Shown here piece after piece: positions 16,227-25,212 of a stretch of 64,000 bases of DNA. The stretch lies in contig NZ_CP162129.1 in NCBI RefSeq assembly GCF_040834005.1, positions 4,881,001 through 4,945,000 on the forward strand, read 5' to 3'. The notes under the pieces are model-generated. The model was not told the DNA's origin, ran no database searches, and was given only the letters and a program-made list of their open reading frames with translations. The translations under genes were made by a program, and so were the position numbers. This DNA comes from Paenibacillus sp. PL2-23 (GTDB lineage Bacteria > Bacillota > Bacilli > Paenibacillales > Paenibacillaceae). Position 1 is the stretch's first letter; each line of letters starts with the position of its first letter.

Positions 16227-17855
16227 TCAGCCATCCTTCCGGTATTCCGCCGGGCTGACCCCAACGCTTCGCTTGAACATCCGGCTGAAATGCTCAGGCG
16301 ATTCGTACCCAACCTCATACGCGATTTCGTACCGCTTCTTATCCGTTGTGGCCAGCAGCTGCTTCGCCTCGTCGATACGCAGCTCCGTGACGAAATCCCA
16401 TATATTTTTTTTCATTTCCTTCTTGAACAAGTAACTGGAATAGGCTGTGCTGAAATGCACTTCCTCTGCAATATCCTGAATCTTCAACGCGGGATTGCGG
16501 TAGTTATCGCGAATGTAGGCCGTAATTTTGGAAACGATCGACAAATCCCTTTCTTCGGCGCAGGCCCGCAGCAGCTCAGCTGTTTCCCTCATATACGCGC
16601 TCAGTCCCTTCAACCTTTCAGCCTGTGAACCTCCCCGGAAATAAACGCCGGGATCGAAACGCTGCAGGCTTGCCCCCGCAAGATGGCCGTATTCCAGCAG
16701 CAAGCCATACAATCGGTAGACCAGCATGCCAAAATAACGATGAAACAGCTCCTCCGAATCGCCCAGCTCCTCCAGCGGCTCCGTCATGGATGTCCAATCC
16801 ATGGAAGCAGCCTTGGCCATTTGGCTCTTCAGCTCCTGCACGAACTGGTCGATTCGCGCCGCCCATTCGACGATGCTGAGATTCTCGTGGATGAGCCGAT
16901 CCTCGTAATAGAACACATGGTTGCTGGGATGAATCGTCTTCCATTCCGCCGCCTTGTTCGCCTCATCCATCAGCTTCGGCAGCGAGAAGACGTCCGGATG
17001 CGGCTTGCTAATGCCGATTGTCGCCTCCAGATTCAAGAATTGCTTCAGATTCGTATGCAGCTTCTGGCCGATCAGCTGCAGCTGCGTCTTCAGTCCCATT
17101 GCCGAAGCGCTCGGTACAGACATCTCCGGCTCGTTCAGCTGCAGAATGGCGACCAGCCCGTTGCCGTAGCCGGTCAACACAGTGCCCCTCCACTCGGCCA
17201 AGCTTTCTTCCAGCAGATTCATGGCCGCATATTTCAACAGCTTGCGGTCCTGCAGCGTAATTTCCTTCCGACTGAAGCCGCCCTCCGCCAGATTGAGACG
17301 AACCGACACCACCACGAACACCGGCGCTTCTCCCCGCTCGCCCAGAGAGGCGGTCAGATCCTCCCGGTCCTGCTTCGACAGCGTTCCCTCCGTCACCAGC
17401 TCCAGCAGCAGCTCATGCCGGGTCAGCGACTCCGGCCGGCCCAGATGGCGCTTCGAGAGCTCCAGAGACTGGCGCCCAATCTCTTCCTTCTCGCGAAGCA
17501 CCTTGCCGACCACCTGCAGCAACACTTCGCGCTCCACCGGCTTGACCAGATAATCCCTGGCCCCCAAGCTAAGCGACTTCTTGGCAAAATCGAATTTCTC
17601 ATGTGCAGAGATCACGATAACGGGCAGATGCGGCTGCTCCATATAGATGGTTTCCATAAGCTCAATGCCGGTCATTCGGCTCATCTGAATATCCGTAAGC
17701 ACCAAATCATAGGTGTCCATGCGCAAATAATCGATCGCTTCAAATCCGTTCAATGCGGTCTCAACATGGGATATATGCAGCTCAGAAGCAAGCAGCAGGT
17801 TGCGAATGCCCGCGCTGACCCTCGGCTCATCGTCTACGACCAATATCTTGTTCAT
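16227..17855 (-). CDS. YesN-type response regulator with AraC HTH
   Basis: A 542-residue protein with a receiver domain (1-125, phosphoacceptor Asp55 in LVLTDIQMSR and a conserved Lys in DYLVKPVE). A central region of about 300 residues is typical of this class. Two AraC-type HTH motifs lie at about 440-540 (IQDIAEEVHFSTAYSSYLFKKEM; YEIAYEVGYESPEHFSRMFKR). The ATG at 17855 is spaced correctly from GAGGTGAT; a GTG at 17864 overlaps that site. It is the partner of the kinase just downstream. Confidence 0.94.
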   Translation of the reverse strand: MNKILVVDDEPRVSAGIRNLLLASELHISHVETALNGFEAIDYLRMDTYDLVLTDIQMSRMTGIELMETIYMEQPHLPVIVISAHEKFDFAKKSLSLGARDYLVKPVEREVLLQVVGKVLREKEEIGRQSLELSKRHLGRPESLTRHELLLELVTEGTLSKQDREDLTASLGERGEAPVFVVVSVRLNLAEGGFSRKEITLQDRKLLKYAAMNLLEESLAEWRGTVLTGYGNGLVAILQLNEPEMSVPSASAMGLKTQLQLIGQKLHTNLKQFLNLEATIGISKPHPDVFSLPKLMDEANKAAEWKTIHPSNHVFYYEDRLIHENLSIVEWAARIDQFVQELKSQMAKAASMDWTSMTEPLEELGDSEELFHRYFGMLVYRLYGLLLEYGHLAGASLQRFDPGVYFRGGSQAERLKGLSAYMRETAELLRACAEERDLSIVSKITAYIRDNYRNPALKIQDIAEEVHFSTAYSSYLFKKEMKKNIWDFVTELRIDEAKQLLATTDKKRYEIAYEVGYESPEHFSRMFKRSVGVSPAEYRKDG

Positions 17856-17964
17856 GCGTATCACCTCGAAGGGGTAGATTACCGCTCAGTGTATCCCATG
17901 GCATTGCGCCTGTGAATGATGTATCCCCGCCTTAATGTGATGGATTCTTCTTATATTTGCAGAC

Positions 17965-18008
17965 CAAAAAGCCCCGTCACGTCTCCGATCATGGAGACAT
18001 GACGGAGC
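17965..18008 (-). terminator. Intrinsic terminator after the SGNH esterase gene
   Basis: The stem CCGTCA-GTCTCC / GGAGAC-TGACGG is followed, reading leftwards on the minus strand, by CTTTTTGG. It sits 29 bp after the stop at 18037 and marks the end of the second sugar-transport operon. Confidence 0.75.
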
Positions 18009-18036
18009 TCGGTCCTTCTGTGTCATGGCCTAGTCG

Positions 18037-19074
18037 TTATTTCACAGCATTCAGCATAGCGCTCAGCCTCGGAGCCAGCTTCTCTCCAATCTCGATCATT
18101 CCCTGATCGTCTGGATGCAGCAGGTCTTGGGTCAGGCCGCGCATGTCCGACAGCAGCTCTCTTCCGTCGATATAATGAACATTCGGCAGCACCTTGTCCT
18201 CCGCGATGCCGCGAAGAACCTCGCGATACTCCGCAGCCGTGGACACGGGATGGCGATTGGGCCTGCTGAGGCCGAGATCATGGTACGACGGGAACAAGCT
18301 GATGCAAGCGATCGGCTTGCCCTGATGCGCCTCCGCAATCGTCCGGACGAAGTACCCTGCCTTCTCTTCGAACTCGGCAGCGCTGACGCCTAGACCAAGC
18401 ATATTGACTGACAGACAGAGCGTTAAGATATCCCAATCTGTTCGGTCTGCAATATAGTGAGCAAGCGCCGGCTCGCAGAAGGCGGTGCCTGATGCTCCCA
18501 GATTAATAACGTCCGCCTTCAGCCGCCACGCGGTCTGGCTAACGTATGACAGAGCCGGATGCGTCGCGGAATAGCCTTGGGTAATGGAGGTACCGTAGGC
18601 GAGATAGCGCAGTGACGGCAGCTCTTCGGCGCGCGGCGCGCGAATGCCCTCGCCCTCGACATTCAGCAGCTGTATGCGCCCGCCCTGAAACAGCAAACGC
18701 CATACCTGGGGAGCGAACGCTCCTCTTAGGCGAGGCGAATCGGCGATCGGCGTCGTCAGGAAGCACAGCTCGGGCGGCGCCAGCTCAATGGTTGTCGGCT
18801 CGGTGCCTATTGTGTATGCGCTGACCGCAAAGTCGCCCATATAGAAGTAAGCCTGCGAAGGGGCTTCCTGGCTGACAAGCGTAATCCGGACAGGCGAGGC
18901 GTCCGCCCCAGCAACCAATCGAATCTCACAGCCCGCTGCTGCTTGGTATACCGACTGCGACGCCTCTCTCAGCTCCCTGCGCACCGCCTCCGGCACGCGC
19001 TGGAACAGCGCGCCCTCGCCCTCCGTTTTCACTGTCTCCGCCACATTATGAAGCTCGTATCTAGCCATCATCAT
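18037..19074 (-). CDS. SGNH hydrolase with N-terminal beta domain
   Basis: A 345-residue protein. An N-terminal jelly-roll-like region (about 1-150) precedes the catalytic SGNH domain. Block I is YLAYGTSITQGYSA, with the Ser nucleophile in the GTSIT motif. A Gly block (INLGASGTAFCEP), an Asn-type block (LCLSVNMLG) and a C-terminal DLLHPDDQGM Asp/His pair complete the set. ATG 19074 has a GGAGTG site; longer starts lack one. There is no signal peptide. It is the last gene of the 18037-25041 operon and probably an acyl esterase for the imported sugar. Confidence 0.85.
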   Translation of the reverse strand: MMMARYELHNVAETVKTEGEGALFQRVPEAVRRELREASQSVYQAAAGCEIRLVAGADASPVRITLVSQEAPSQAYFYMGDFAVSAYTIGTEPTTIELAPPELCFLTTPIADSPRLRGAFAPQVWRLLFQGGRIQLLNVEGEGIRAPRAEELPSLRYLAYGTSITQGYSATHPALSYVSQTAWRLKADVINLGASGTAFCEPALAHYIADRTDWDILTLCLSVNMLGLGVSAAEFEEKAGYFVRTIAEAHQGKPIACISLFPSYHDLGLSRPNRHPVSTAAEYREVLRGIAEDKVLPNVHYIDGRELLSDMRGLTQDLLHPDDQGMIEIGEKLAPRLSAMLNAVK

Positions 19075-19209
19075 CCTGTCACTCCTTCGATTTTGTGCGG
19101 AAGCTGGCCCGTCTCTGCGACAGGCCGGTCCGCTTCCCATAACCTTTATTGTAGACTTAATCGGCTTCAGGGTCGATGATCAATAACGTGACGCGATACA
19201 ATGGGATCC

Positions 19210-20067
19210 TTATTTCATGCCCGACATCGCAATGCCCTCGATAAATTTCTTCTGGGCGAAGAAGAACACGACCAGCAGAGGCAGCGTCGCAATAACGGAG
19301 GCCGCCATCAGCAGATGCCACTCCGTGCCGCTCTGGTCTGTGAACAGGGACAGCGCCAGGGGCAGCGTATACAGCTCGCTGGAGTTCAAGTAGATCAGCG
19401 GCTCAAAAAACTCGTTCCAGCTATGCAGAAATACGAAGATGCAGAGCGTCGCCAGCGCCGGCACGCAGAGCGGCAGCATGATGCGAATGAACGTCGTCCA
19501 CGGTGTGCAGCCGTCAATCTTCGCGGCTTCATCCAGATCGGACGGCACCGTGATGAAGAACTGGCGGAGCAGGAACACGCCGAACATGCCGTACGCGCCC
19601 AGCATGGGAGGCACGATAAGCGGGAAGTGCGTGTTCACGAGCTGAAGCGCCGTCATCCACTCGAACAGCGGAATAGCCGTTACCTCGGTCGGAATCATCA
19701 TACTGCTGAGCAGCACGAGGAAGATGGTGTTCTTGAACGGGAACTGCAGCTTTGCAAACGCATAGCCGGCTAGCGCGGCGAACAGGCAGGTGCCGACCGT
19801 GACCAGCACCGCGATATAGGTACTGTTGAAGAAATACAGATGGAACGGCTGACGCGTAAATACCTCTACGTAGTTCTCCCATACGAACGGACGGGGAATC
19901 CATTGCGGAGGGAACAGAAATATTTTGGACTGATGCTTGAGCGACGTCGTCACCATCCAGAAGAATGGCACCAGAACAATCGCAGTAACGATGCTGAGCA
20001 GCACATAGGTTGTCGTGTTGGCGGCCAGGCTGCCCGCTCTTCGACGAGAGAAGCTCTTATTGCTCAT
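19210..20067 (-). CDS. CUT1 ABC transporter permease (MalG-like)
   Basis: A 285-residue inner-membrane permease with six hydrophobic segments. The EAA loop is DEAAKIDGCTPWTTFIRIMLPLCVP, and the C-terminus (FFAQKKFIEGIAMSGMK) is the MalG/UgpE-type ending. ATG 20067 has AGAGGTGGG upstream. It overlaps the partner permease gene by 11 bp, a sign of translational coupling. Confidence 0.93.
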   Translation of the reverse strand: MSNKSFSRRRAGSLAANTTTYVLLSIVTAIVLVPFFWMVTTSLKHQSKIFLFPPQWIPRPFVWENYVEVFTRQPFHLYFFNSTYIAVLVTVGTCLFAALAGYAFAKLQFPFKNTIFLVLLSSMMIPTEVTAIPLFEWMTALQLVNTHFPLIVPPMLGAYGMFGVFLLRQFFITVPSDLDEAAKIDGCTPWTTFIRIMLPLCVPALATLCIFVFLHSWNEFFEPLIYLNSSELYTLPLALSLFTDQSGTEWHLLMAASVIATLPLLVVFFFAQKKFIEGIAMSGMK

Positions 20068-20932
20068 GATGGACCCACCTCTTTCTTACGCTCCACTGCA
20101 CCAGCGTCAGCGCAAGCACAATGAAGAACAGAATGAATGCGATCGCCGACGCGTAGCCGAATTCATACAGCTTGAACGCCTGCTGATAGATGTAGTAGAC
20201 CAGCACGTAGGTGCTTGTGCCCGGACCTCCGCCCGTCATAACGTAGATTTGGCCGAACACCTTGAGCGAGCCAATCAGCGTCAGCATCAAGGCCAGGAAC
20301 ACCGATGGTGAAATAAGCGGAAGTGTAACCTTCGTCAGCACATTCCAGCGCGTCGCGCCGTCAAGCTCGGCCGCCTCGTAATACATCTTCGGCACATCAT
20401 GCAGCGCCGCAAGGAAGATGACCATATTAAGCCCCACGTTCTTCAGCACGCTCACGACGATAACGACAGGCATCGCCAAATCCATGTTGTACAGCCATGC
20501 CGGACCTTGAACGCCAATCATCTCCAGCAGCTGGTTCACCATACCCGCGTCTGTCGCAAAAATATATTTGAACACGATCGCCCAGACGACCAGCGATGTC
20601 ACGACCGGCGTGAAGATCGCGGTCCGGAAGAAGCCGATGCCCGGCAGCTTGTTCTTGAGCAGCAGGGCCAGCCCCAGCGCCAGCAGCAGATTCAGCGGCA
20701 CGAGCCCCGCCGAGAAATACAGCGTATTGCCGACGGTTTCCCAGAAGACGGGATCATTCGTGAAGGCGGTCTTGTAGTTGTCAAAGCCGATGTAAGACGT
20801 TTCCTTGAACAGTGACCAATTCGTGAAGCTCATAAAAAACGCCGTCAGGATCGGGCCAAGCAGGAATGCCGCAAAGCCGAGGACCATCGGGCTGATGAAT
20901 AGATAGCCGTACCACTTTTCACTTCTCAGCAT
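20057..20932 (-). CDS. CUT1 ABC transporter permease (MalF-like)
   Basis: A 291-residue permease with six membrane segments and the EAA loop YYEAAELDGATRWNVLTKVTLPLISP. ATG 20932 follows GGAGAGAAG. It pairs with the overlapping MalG-type gene and the lipoprotein at 21013-22359. No ATPase gene is present, so a shared MsmX-like ATPase is likely. Confidence 0.93.
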   Translation of the reverse strand: MLRSEKWYGYLFISPMVLGFAAFLLGPILTAFFMSFTNWSLFKETSYIGFDNYKTAFTNDPVFWETVGNTLYFSAGLVPLNLLLALGLALLLKNKLPGIGFFRTAIFTPVVTSLVVWAIVFKYIFATDAGMVNQLLEMIGVQGPAWLYNMDLAMPVVIVVSVLKNVGLNMVIFLAALHDVPKMYYEAAELDGATRWNVLTKVTLPLISPSVFLALMLTLIGSLKVFGQIYVMTGGGPGTSTYVLVYYIYQQAFKLYEFGYASAIAFILFFIVLALTLVQWSVRKRWVHHEQ

Positions 20933-20957
20933 GATTGCTTCTCTCCTTTTGCGCGGA

Positions 20958-20988
20958 CGGCCAGGCGTCTTCATGAGGCGCCTGGCCG
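20958..20988 (-). terminator. Intra-operon stem-loop after the binding-protein gene
   Basis: A perfect 10-bp stem, CGGCCAGGCG / CGCCTGGCCG with an 11-base loop, lies between the solute-binding protein stop and the permease start. No U tract is present. It is in the same position as the hairpin at 5145, and likely raises binding-protein output relative to the permeases. Confidence 0.65.
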
Positions 20989-21012
20989 CTCGTGCAGGGC
21001 TATTCTGGTTGA

Positions 21013-22359
21013 TTATTTGTTAAGCAGAGGATTAACCTCGGCTTCCATACGCTTCAGCACTTCCTCCACCGATTCGCTCTGCGTGTAGAGGTAATCCAGC
21101 AGCGTCTGCACCTTCACGTCGATCTGCTGCCAGTTGGGATGTCCCGGCGCGATTTTGGCGTCGCTCATCTGATCCAGCACCGCCACTTGAATGCTCTCCG
21201 GCGACGGCTGCGGAGCCGCCTTCATGAAGACATCCGATTCCAGCACGGATTTGCGGGACGGCACGAAGAACGCCGAAGTCTTGCCCATAGAGGTTTCGTT
21301 CGAAATAAATTTCAGGAAAGCCATCGCCTCTTCCGGATGCTCCGTGTCGAATACGGAGTAGCCCGCGTAGCCCAGCGTTGTGCCGCGGCCATTCATTCCT
21401 TCCGGCATCGGCGCGATATCCCACTCAAAATCCTTGATTTCTCTCGTCTTCGACACATAGCTGTAACGATCCGTGTACATGCCGAGCTTGCCAGTGTCGA
21501 ACGTAATCTCGTCGCCAGGCTTCGGATGAGCTCCGTCCTTGAAGATGAGATCGTTATAGATTTGCAGCGCTGCCTGTCCCTCTGCGGTGTTCAGCGTGAA
21601 GGATTTGCCGTCAGCGGAGAACAGCTCCGCGCCATGGGACCAAATAATAGGCAGAAGCGCGTCGGACCAGTTCTTCCAGTCGCGGATGAGACGAACGCCA
21701 TAGATGCCCTTGGAGTGATCGGTAATCGCCTTCGCCGCCTGCAGATATTGCTCATAGTTCCAGTTGCCCTCGGCATATAGCTCGGAAGGCGTCTTCAAGC
21801 CTTTCTCCTGGAACAGCGTCTTGTTGTAATAGACAAGCATCGGAGGCGTCGAGAACGGAATACCGTACACCTTCTCGCCGCTCGTGAACAGCTCCAGCGT
21901 CGACGGGAACACATCGTCGAACTTGTAGTCCGCATCGCCCTGGACGGAGGAAGCGATATCGACCAATTGTCCGGAATCCATAAACTGCGGAATCATCCGT
22001 TCAGCGAGCCAGCCGACATCCGGTCCCGTCTTCGACGCCAGCATGATGCTCAGCTTCTGCTGATAGTCCGCGAACGGAATGTTGATGATTTCTACGTCAA
22101 TATGCGGATACTCCGTCTTGAACTCCGCGATCAGCCCGTCGTACATCGCTTTATGCGCGTCGTTGCCCCACATGCTGAATTTCAGCTTGACCGGCTTCTG
22201 AGCTTCGCTGTCCTTGCCTGGATTCTCCGTCGCCGTACCGGCGCCGTTATTCCCTCCGTTGTTCCCGGCTCCGCCGTTCGAGCCCGCGTTCGACGCGCAG
22301 CCCGCCAGCATGCTTACGATGAGCAGGACTGCCGTTAGCAGCATTGATGCTTTCTTCAT
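21013..22359 (-). CDS. CUT1 ABC transporter solute-binding lipoprotein
   Basis: A 448-residue family 1 extracellular solute-binding protein. The signal peptide MKKASMLLTAVLLIVSMLAG is followed by lipobox Cys21, then a Gly/Asn-rich linker of about 35 residues. The mature domain opens KLKFSMWGNDAHKAMYDGLI, typical of MalE/UgpB-like proteins. ATG 22359 has GGAAGGGG upstream; in-frame ATGs further out add a non-signal-like tail. A near-cre site lies 36-50 bp upstream. The kinase and regulator genes just upstream probably control it. The substrate is unknown. Confidence 0.93.
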   Translation of the reverse strand: MKKASMLLTAVLLIVSMLAGCASNAGSNGGAGNNGGNNGAGTATENPGKDSEAQKPVKLKFSMWGNDAHKAMYDGLIAEFKTEYPHIDVEIINIPFADYQQKLSIMLASKTGPDVGWLAERMIPQFMDSGQLVDIASSVQGDADYKFDDVFPSTLELFTSGEKVYGIPFSTPPMLVYYNKTLFQEKGLKTPSELYAEGNWNYEQYLQAAKAITDHSKGIYGVRLIRDWKNWSDALLPIIWSHGAELFSADGKSFTLNTAEGQAALQIYNDLIFKDGAHPKPGDEITFDTGKLGMYTDRYSYVSKTREIKDFEWDIAPMPEGMNGRGTTLGYAGYSVFDTEHPEEAMAFLKFISNETSMGKTSAFFVPSRKSVLESDVFMKAAPQPSPESIQVAVLDQMSDAKIAPGHPNWQQIDVKVQTLLDYLYTQSESVEEVLKRMEAEVNPLLNK

Positions 22360-22394
22360 GTTTGTTTCCCCTTCCGTATCTCTTAGGTTTATAG

Positions 22395-22409
22395 TGTGAA
22401 GCGCTTTCA
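22395..22409. promoter_or_regulatory. Possible CcpA (cre-like) site
   Basis: TGTGAAGCGCTTTCA contains the palindromic core AAGCGCTT of catabolite-repression elements but has one base offset from the 14-bp consensus. Its position just upstream of a sugar-transporter gene supports it. Confidence 0.45.
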
Positions 22410-22508
22410 TGTGTTAAGTATAAAAAAATACCTCTCCCGAAAAAATCATCTGAAATCGAGAAAAGGTATGAGAAATCGAGACGTTGAACCCAGGGGCCTA
22501 GGGAGCCG

Positions 22509-23264
22509 TCATGGCGCTCCCGTCTGGTCCCGGTATTGCGAAGGGGTAACCCCGACGCTGTCCTTGAACACCGCCATAAAATGCTTCGAGCTGGCGTACC
22601 CCGACAGCTGGGCGACCTCGTATATTTTCAAATTCGTCTCCTTAAGCAGCTGCTTCGCCTTGTTCATCCTGCACTGCGTGACATAGTCCGAGAAGTTCTG
22701 GCCGGTCTCGTTCTTGAACAGCACGGACAGGTATTGATGGTTCAGATGCACCTGCTCCGCCATATATTGCAGCGAAATTTCCTGATCGAGGCGCGCCGCC
22801 ACCAACTCCTTCACCCTGCGGATCAGCTGTCGGCCCTGCGTGGCCTCCTCATCCTCTCGGGTCTGCTCCACTCCCGGCTCCAGCTGCCGCCGCTTGCGCT
22901 TGAACTGCTCCAGCGCCTGAGTCAGCTCCACCCTGTCCACCGGCTTCAGCAGATAGTCGCTAATGCCGTAGCGGATCGCCTGCTTGGCATATTCGAAGTC
23001 CGCATACCCGCTTAGAATGAGAATATCGAGCTCCGGGCAGCGCTCGCGCAATCTTCTGATCATCTCCAGGCCATTCATCTCATTCATGCGAATATCTGTA
23101 ATAAGAATGTCCGGCTTCCGGCTCTCCAGCGCTTCGAGCGCCTCTCTTCCATTAGCAGCCTCGCCAATGACCTGAAAGCCGCCGATGACCTCCTCTATCA
23201 GCTGCTTGAGACCGCTCCGTATAATAGCCTCGTCCTCGACAAGAAATAATTTGTATACGTTCAT
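22509..23264 (-). CDS. YesN-type response regulator, short form
   Basis: A 251-residue protein. The receiver domain (1-120) has phosphoacceptor Asp57 in DILITDIRM and Lys in DYLLKPVD. It is joined almost directly to an AraC HTH pair (about 150-250; LQYMAEQVHLNHQYLSVLFKNET, YEVAQLSGYASSKHFMAVFKD). The large middle domain found in the 16227 regulator is absent. ATG 23264 follows GGAGGGAG. It starts 1 bp after the kinase gene and is 149 bp upstream of the binding-protein gene, its likely target. Confidence 0.93.
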   Translation of the reverse strand: MNVYKLFLVEDEAIIRSGLKQLIEEVIGGFQVIGEAANGREALEALESRKPDILITDIRMNEMNGLEMIRRLRERCPELDILILSGYADFEYAKQAIRYGISDYLLKPVDRVELTQALEQFKRKRRQLEPGVEQTREDEEATQGRQLIRRVKELVAARLDQEISLQYMAEQVHLNHQYLSVLFKNETGQNFSDYVTQCRMNKAKQLLKETNLKIYEVAQLSGYASSKHFMAVFKDSVGVTPSQYRDQTGAP

Positions 23265-23265
23265 G

Positions 23266-25041
23266 TTACTCCCTCCATTGAATCGGCAGCCGGATGGAAA
23301 AGCGCATGCCAACAGTAACCGTGTGGTCGATATACAGTCCATAAGGCTCGCCATACAGCAGACGCACTCGCTGATGCACGTTGCGGAGCGCGAAGCCCTT
23401 CTTCACCTTGCCGAAGCCAACGCCTTGGCTATTCTCATCCTGCTCCTTCGGCGAGTGCTGACGGTGGCATTCCGCCTCCAGCCGCTTCATTCGCTCGGGA
23501 GACATCCCCCGCCCGTTATCCTCTATAATCAGAATCAGGTCATCGTCCTCGACGCGGGCCATGAGGCTCATGCGCACTGGAGCGGCGCCCATGGCGTGCT
23601 CGATAATATTTTCGACAATGGGCTGCAACAGCAGCTTCGGAACCATGCAGTAGTCATAGGAGGAGTCGATGTAAATATCCGACTGCAGCTGGTCGCCGAG
23701 ACGCATCGCCTGGATCTGCAGGTACGATTCCACGAATCGAAGCTCGTCCTGCAGGCGAACCTGCTGCTCCTGCTTGTCCACCGTATAACGCAGCAGCTTG
23801 CCCAGGCTCGTCGTAATGGTGGAGAGCTGCTGGCCATTCCCCTGGAGCGCCAGCATGTTCATCATTTCAAGCGTGTTGTACAGGAAATGGGGATGAATCT
23901 GGCTCTGCAGCGCAGACAGCTCCGCCTCACGCTCCCGCAGCCGAGTCTCGTAGACCTCCTTCACAAGCCGATCGATCTCCCCGATCATCGTATTGAAGCC
24001 CTCGGTCAGCTGCCCGATCTCATCATTCGTCGTAACGACGGCCCGCTCCTGGAATAAGCCTCGCTGCACCTGCCTCATCTTCGAGAGAAGATGCGCAATG
24101 GGATTAACGAGACGCTTCGAGGAGATGACGGCCGCCGCATAAGCGGCGAACAGCGCGATAAGAGATACAATCAACGTGAACTGGATGAGCTCCCTCGCAT
24201 CCTTGCGCAGATCGTCGCGCGGAATAACGGCCGTTACCTTCAAGCCCGAATAAGCGGACTCTGTCGACGCCACCATCATGGTATCATCCGGCGGCGAAAC
24301 GCCGGCATCTGACGAATAGATGGCATTGGTTCCATCGGAGATATAGAGCACGCTGCCGTCGCTGATGCGGACTGACGACAGCATCGACTCGAAGCTGCGC
24401 GGCGTCAGATCAACCTTGACAATGCCCAGCGTCTCGTTTGTATAAGGCTCTCGAATGACACGCGATATGGAGACGACCTCCTTCGGCGTGACATAATAGC
24501 TGGCCTTATGGGGCGGAATAATCGTCAGTCCGCCGTCCTCCTGCTTCACCCGCTCCATCCAGTCGGAGGTGGCGGGATTCCATATTTTGCGCGCGCTGAG
24601 ATCCAGACTGCTGAAGATACTGCCGTCATTGGCGAAGATCAAGAGGCTCTCAATCTCGGAACGATCGAACGACAGCGAGGAGATAAACAAGGTCATCTTG
24701 GACGACTCGTCGACCGTCTGGTAATTCGACTCCTGATAAGGCCCGCGGTGCGCGTTCAGAATCTGCATGACGTCCTCGTTGTAGTGAGGCATTAAGGTGA
24801 GTCGCTCCATCTCCCTGATATAGCGATCCAGATTGAGAATAATCTGGTCAACAAGCTGAGAGGTCAGCTCCGTCGTGTTCCGTTCCACGTCGTCTGAATA
24901 TTTGCGGTAGGTGATGGTGCCGATAATGAGGAAAGGGATTGTGATCAGCAAGCAGAACAGGATGACGAACTTCATTCGCAGCGGAAAATATATGGAGCTT
25001 GAGCCTAGCCAGGAGCCCCATCTTCCCTTCGCCGTTTGCAC
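23266..25041 (-). CDS. YesM-type sensor histidine kinase
   Basis: A membrane kinase of about 591 residues: helix near 22-42, Cache-like extracytoplasmic domain to about 290, second helix, HAMP (KRLVNPIAHLLSKMRQV), His phosphoacceptor region HPHFLYNTLEMMNML, and ATPase domain with VENIIEHAM and FALRNVHQRVRLLYG. The frame remains open far upstream across the divergent gene, but the only start with a ribosome binding site is GTG 25041 (GAGGGGG, 8 bp spacing). It is cotranscribed with the response regulator. Confidence 0.9.
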   Translation of the reverse strand: MQTAKGRWGSWLGSSSIYFPLRMKFVILFCLLITIPFLIIGTITYRKYSDDVERNTTELTSQLVDQIILNLDRYIREMERLTLMPHYNEDVMQILNAHRGPYQESNYQTVDESSKMTLFISSLSFDRSEIESLLIFANDGSIFSSLDLSARKIWNPATSDWMERVKQEDGGLTIIPPHKASYYVTPKEVVSISRVIREPYTNETLGIVKVDLTPRSFESMLSSVRISDGSVLYISDGTNAIYSSDAGVSPPDDTMMVASTESAYSGLKVTAVIPRDDLRKDARELIQFTLIVSLIALFAAYAAAVISSKRLVNPIAHLLSKMRQVQRGLFQERAVVTTNDEIGQLTEGFNTMIGEIDRLVKEVYETRLREREAELSALQSQIHPHFLYNTLEMMNMLALQGNGQQLSTITTSLGKLLRYTVDKQEQQVRLQDELRFVESYLQIQAMRLGDQLQSDIYIDSSYDYCMVPKLLLQPIVENIIEHAMGAAPVRMSLMARVEDDDLILIIEDNGRGMSPERMKRLEAECHRQHSPKEQDENSQGVGFGKVKKGFALRNVHQRVRLLYGEPYGLYIDHTVTVGMRFSIRLPIQWRE

Positions 25042-25083
25042 GTGCCGCGCCCCCTCGCATTTGTTAATCGAGTAAATAATTAA

Positions 25084-25099
25084 TCCGATTATAATCGGA
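25084..25099. promoter_or_regulatory. 16-bp perfect palindrome in a divergent promoter region
   Basis: TCCGATTATAATCGGA lies between the kinase gene (minus, start 25041) and the RibA-like gene (plus, start 25213). Its centre contains TATAAT/ATTATA, so it could be an operator overlapping a -10 box for either gene. Confidence 0.5.
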
Positions 25100-25212
25100 A
25101 ACGGCGTATCAGCATACCCCCTGCCATCATTTACATGAAACCCGCAACTTGGTGTAAAATATGTAATGTACAGCCGCACGACATTTTCTATACATACAAA
25201 GGAGATTCCGCC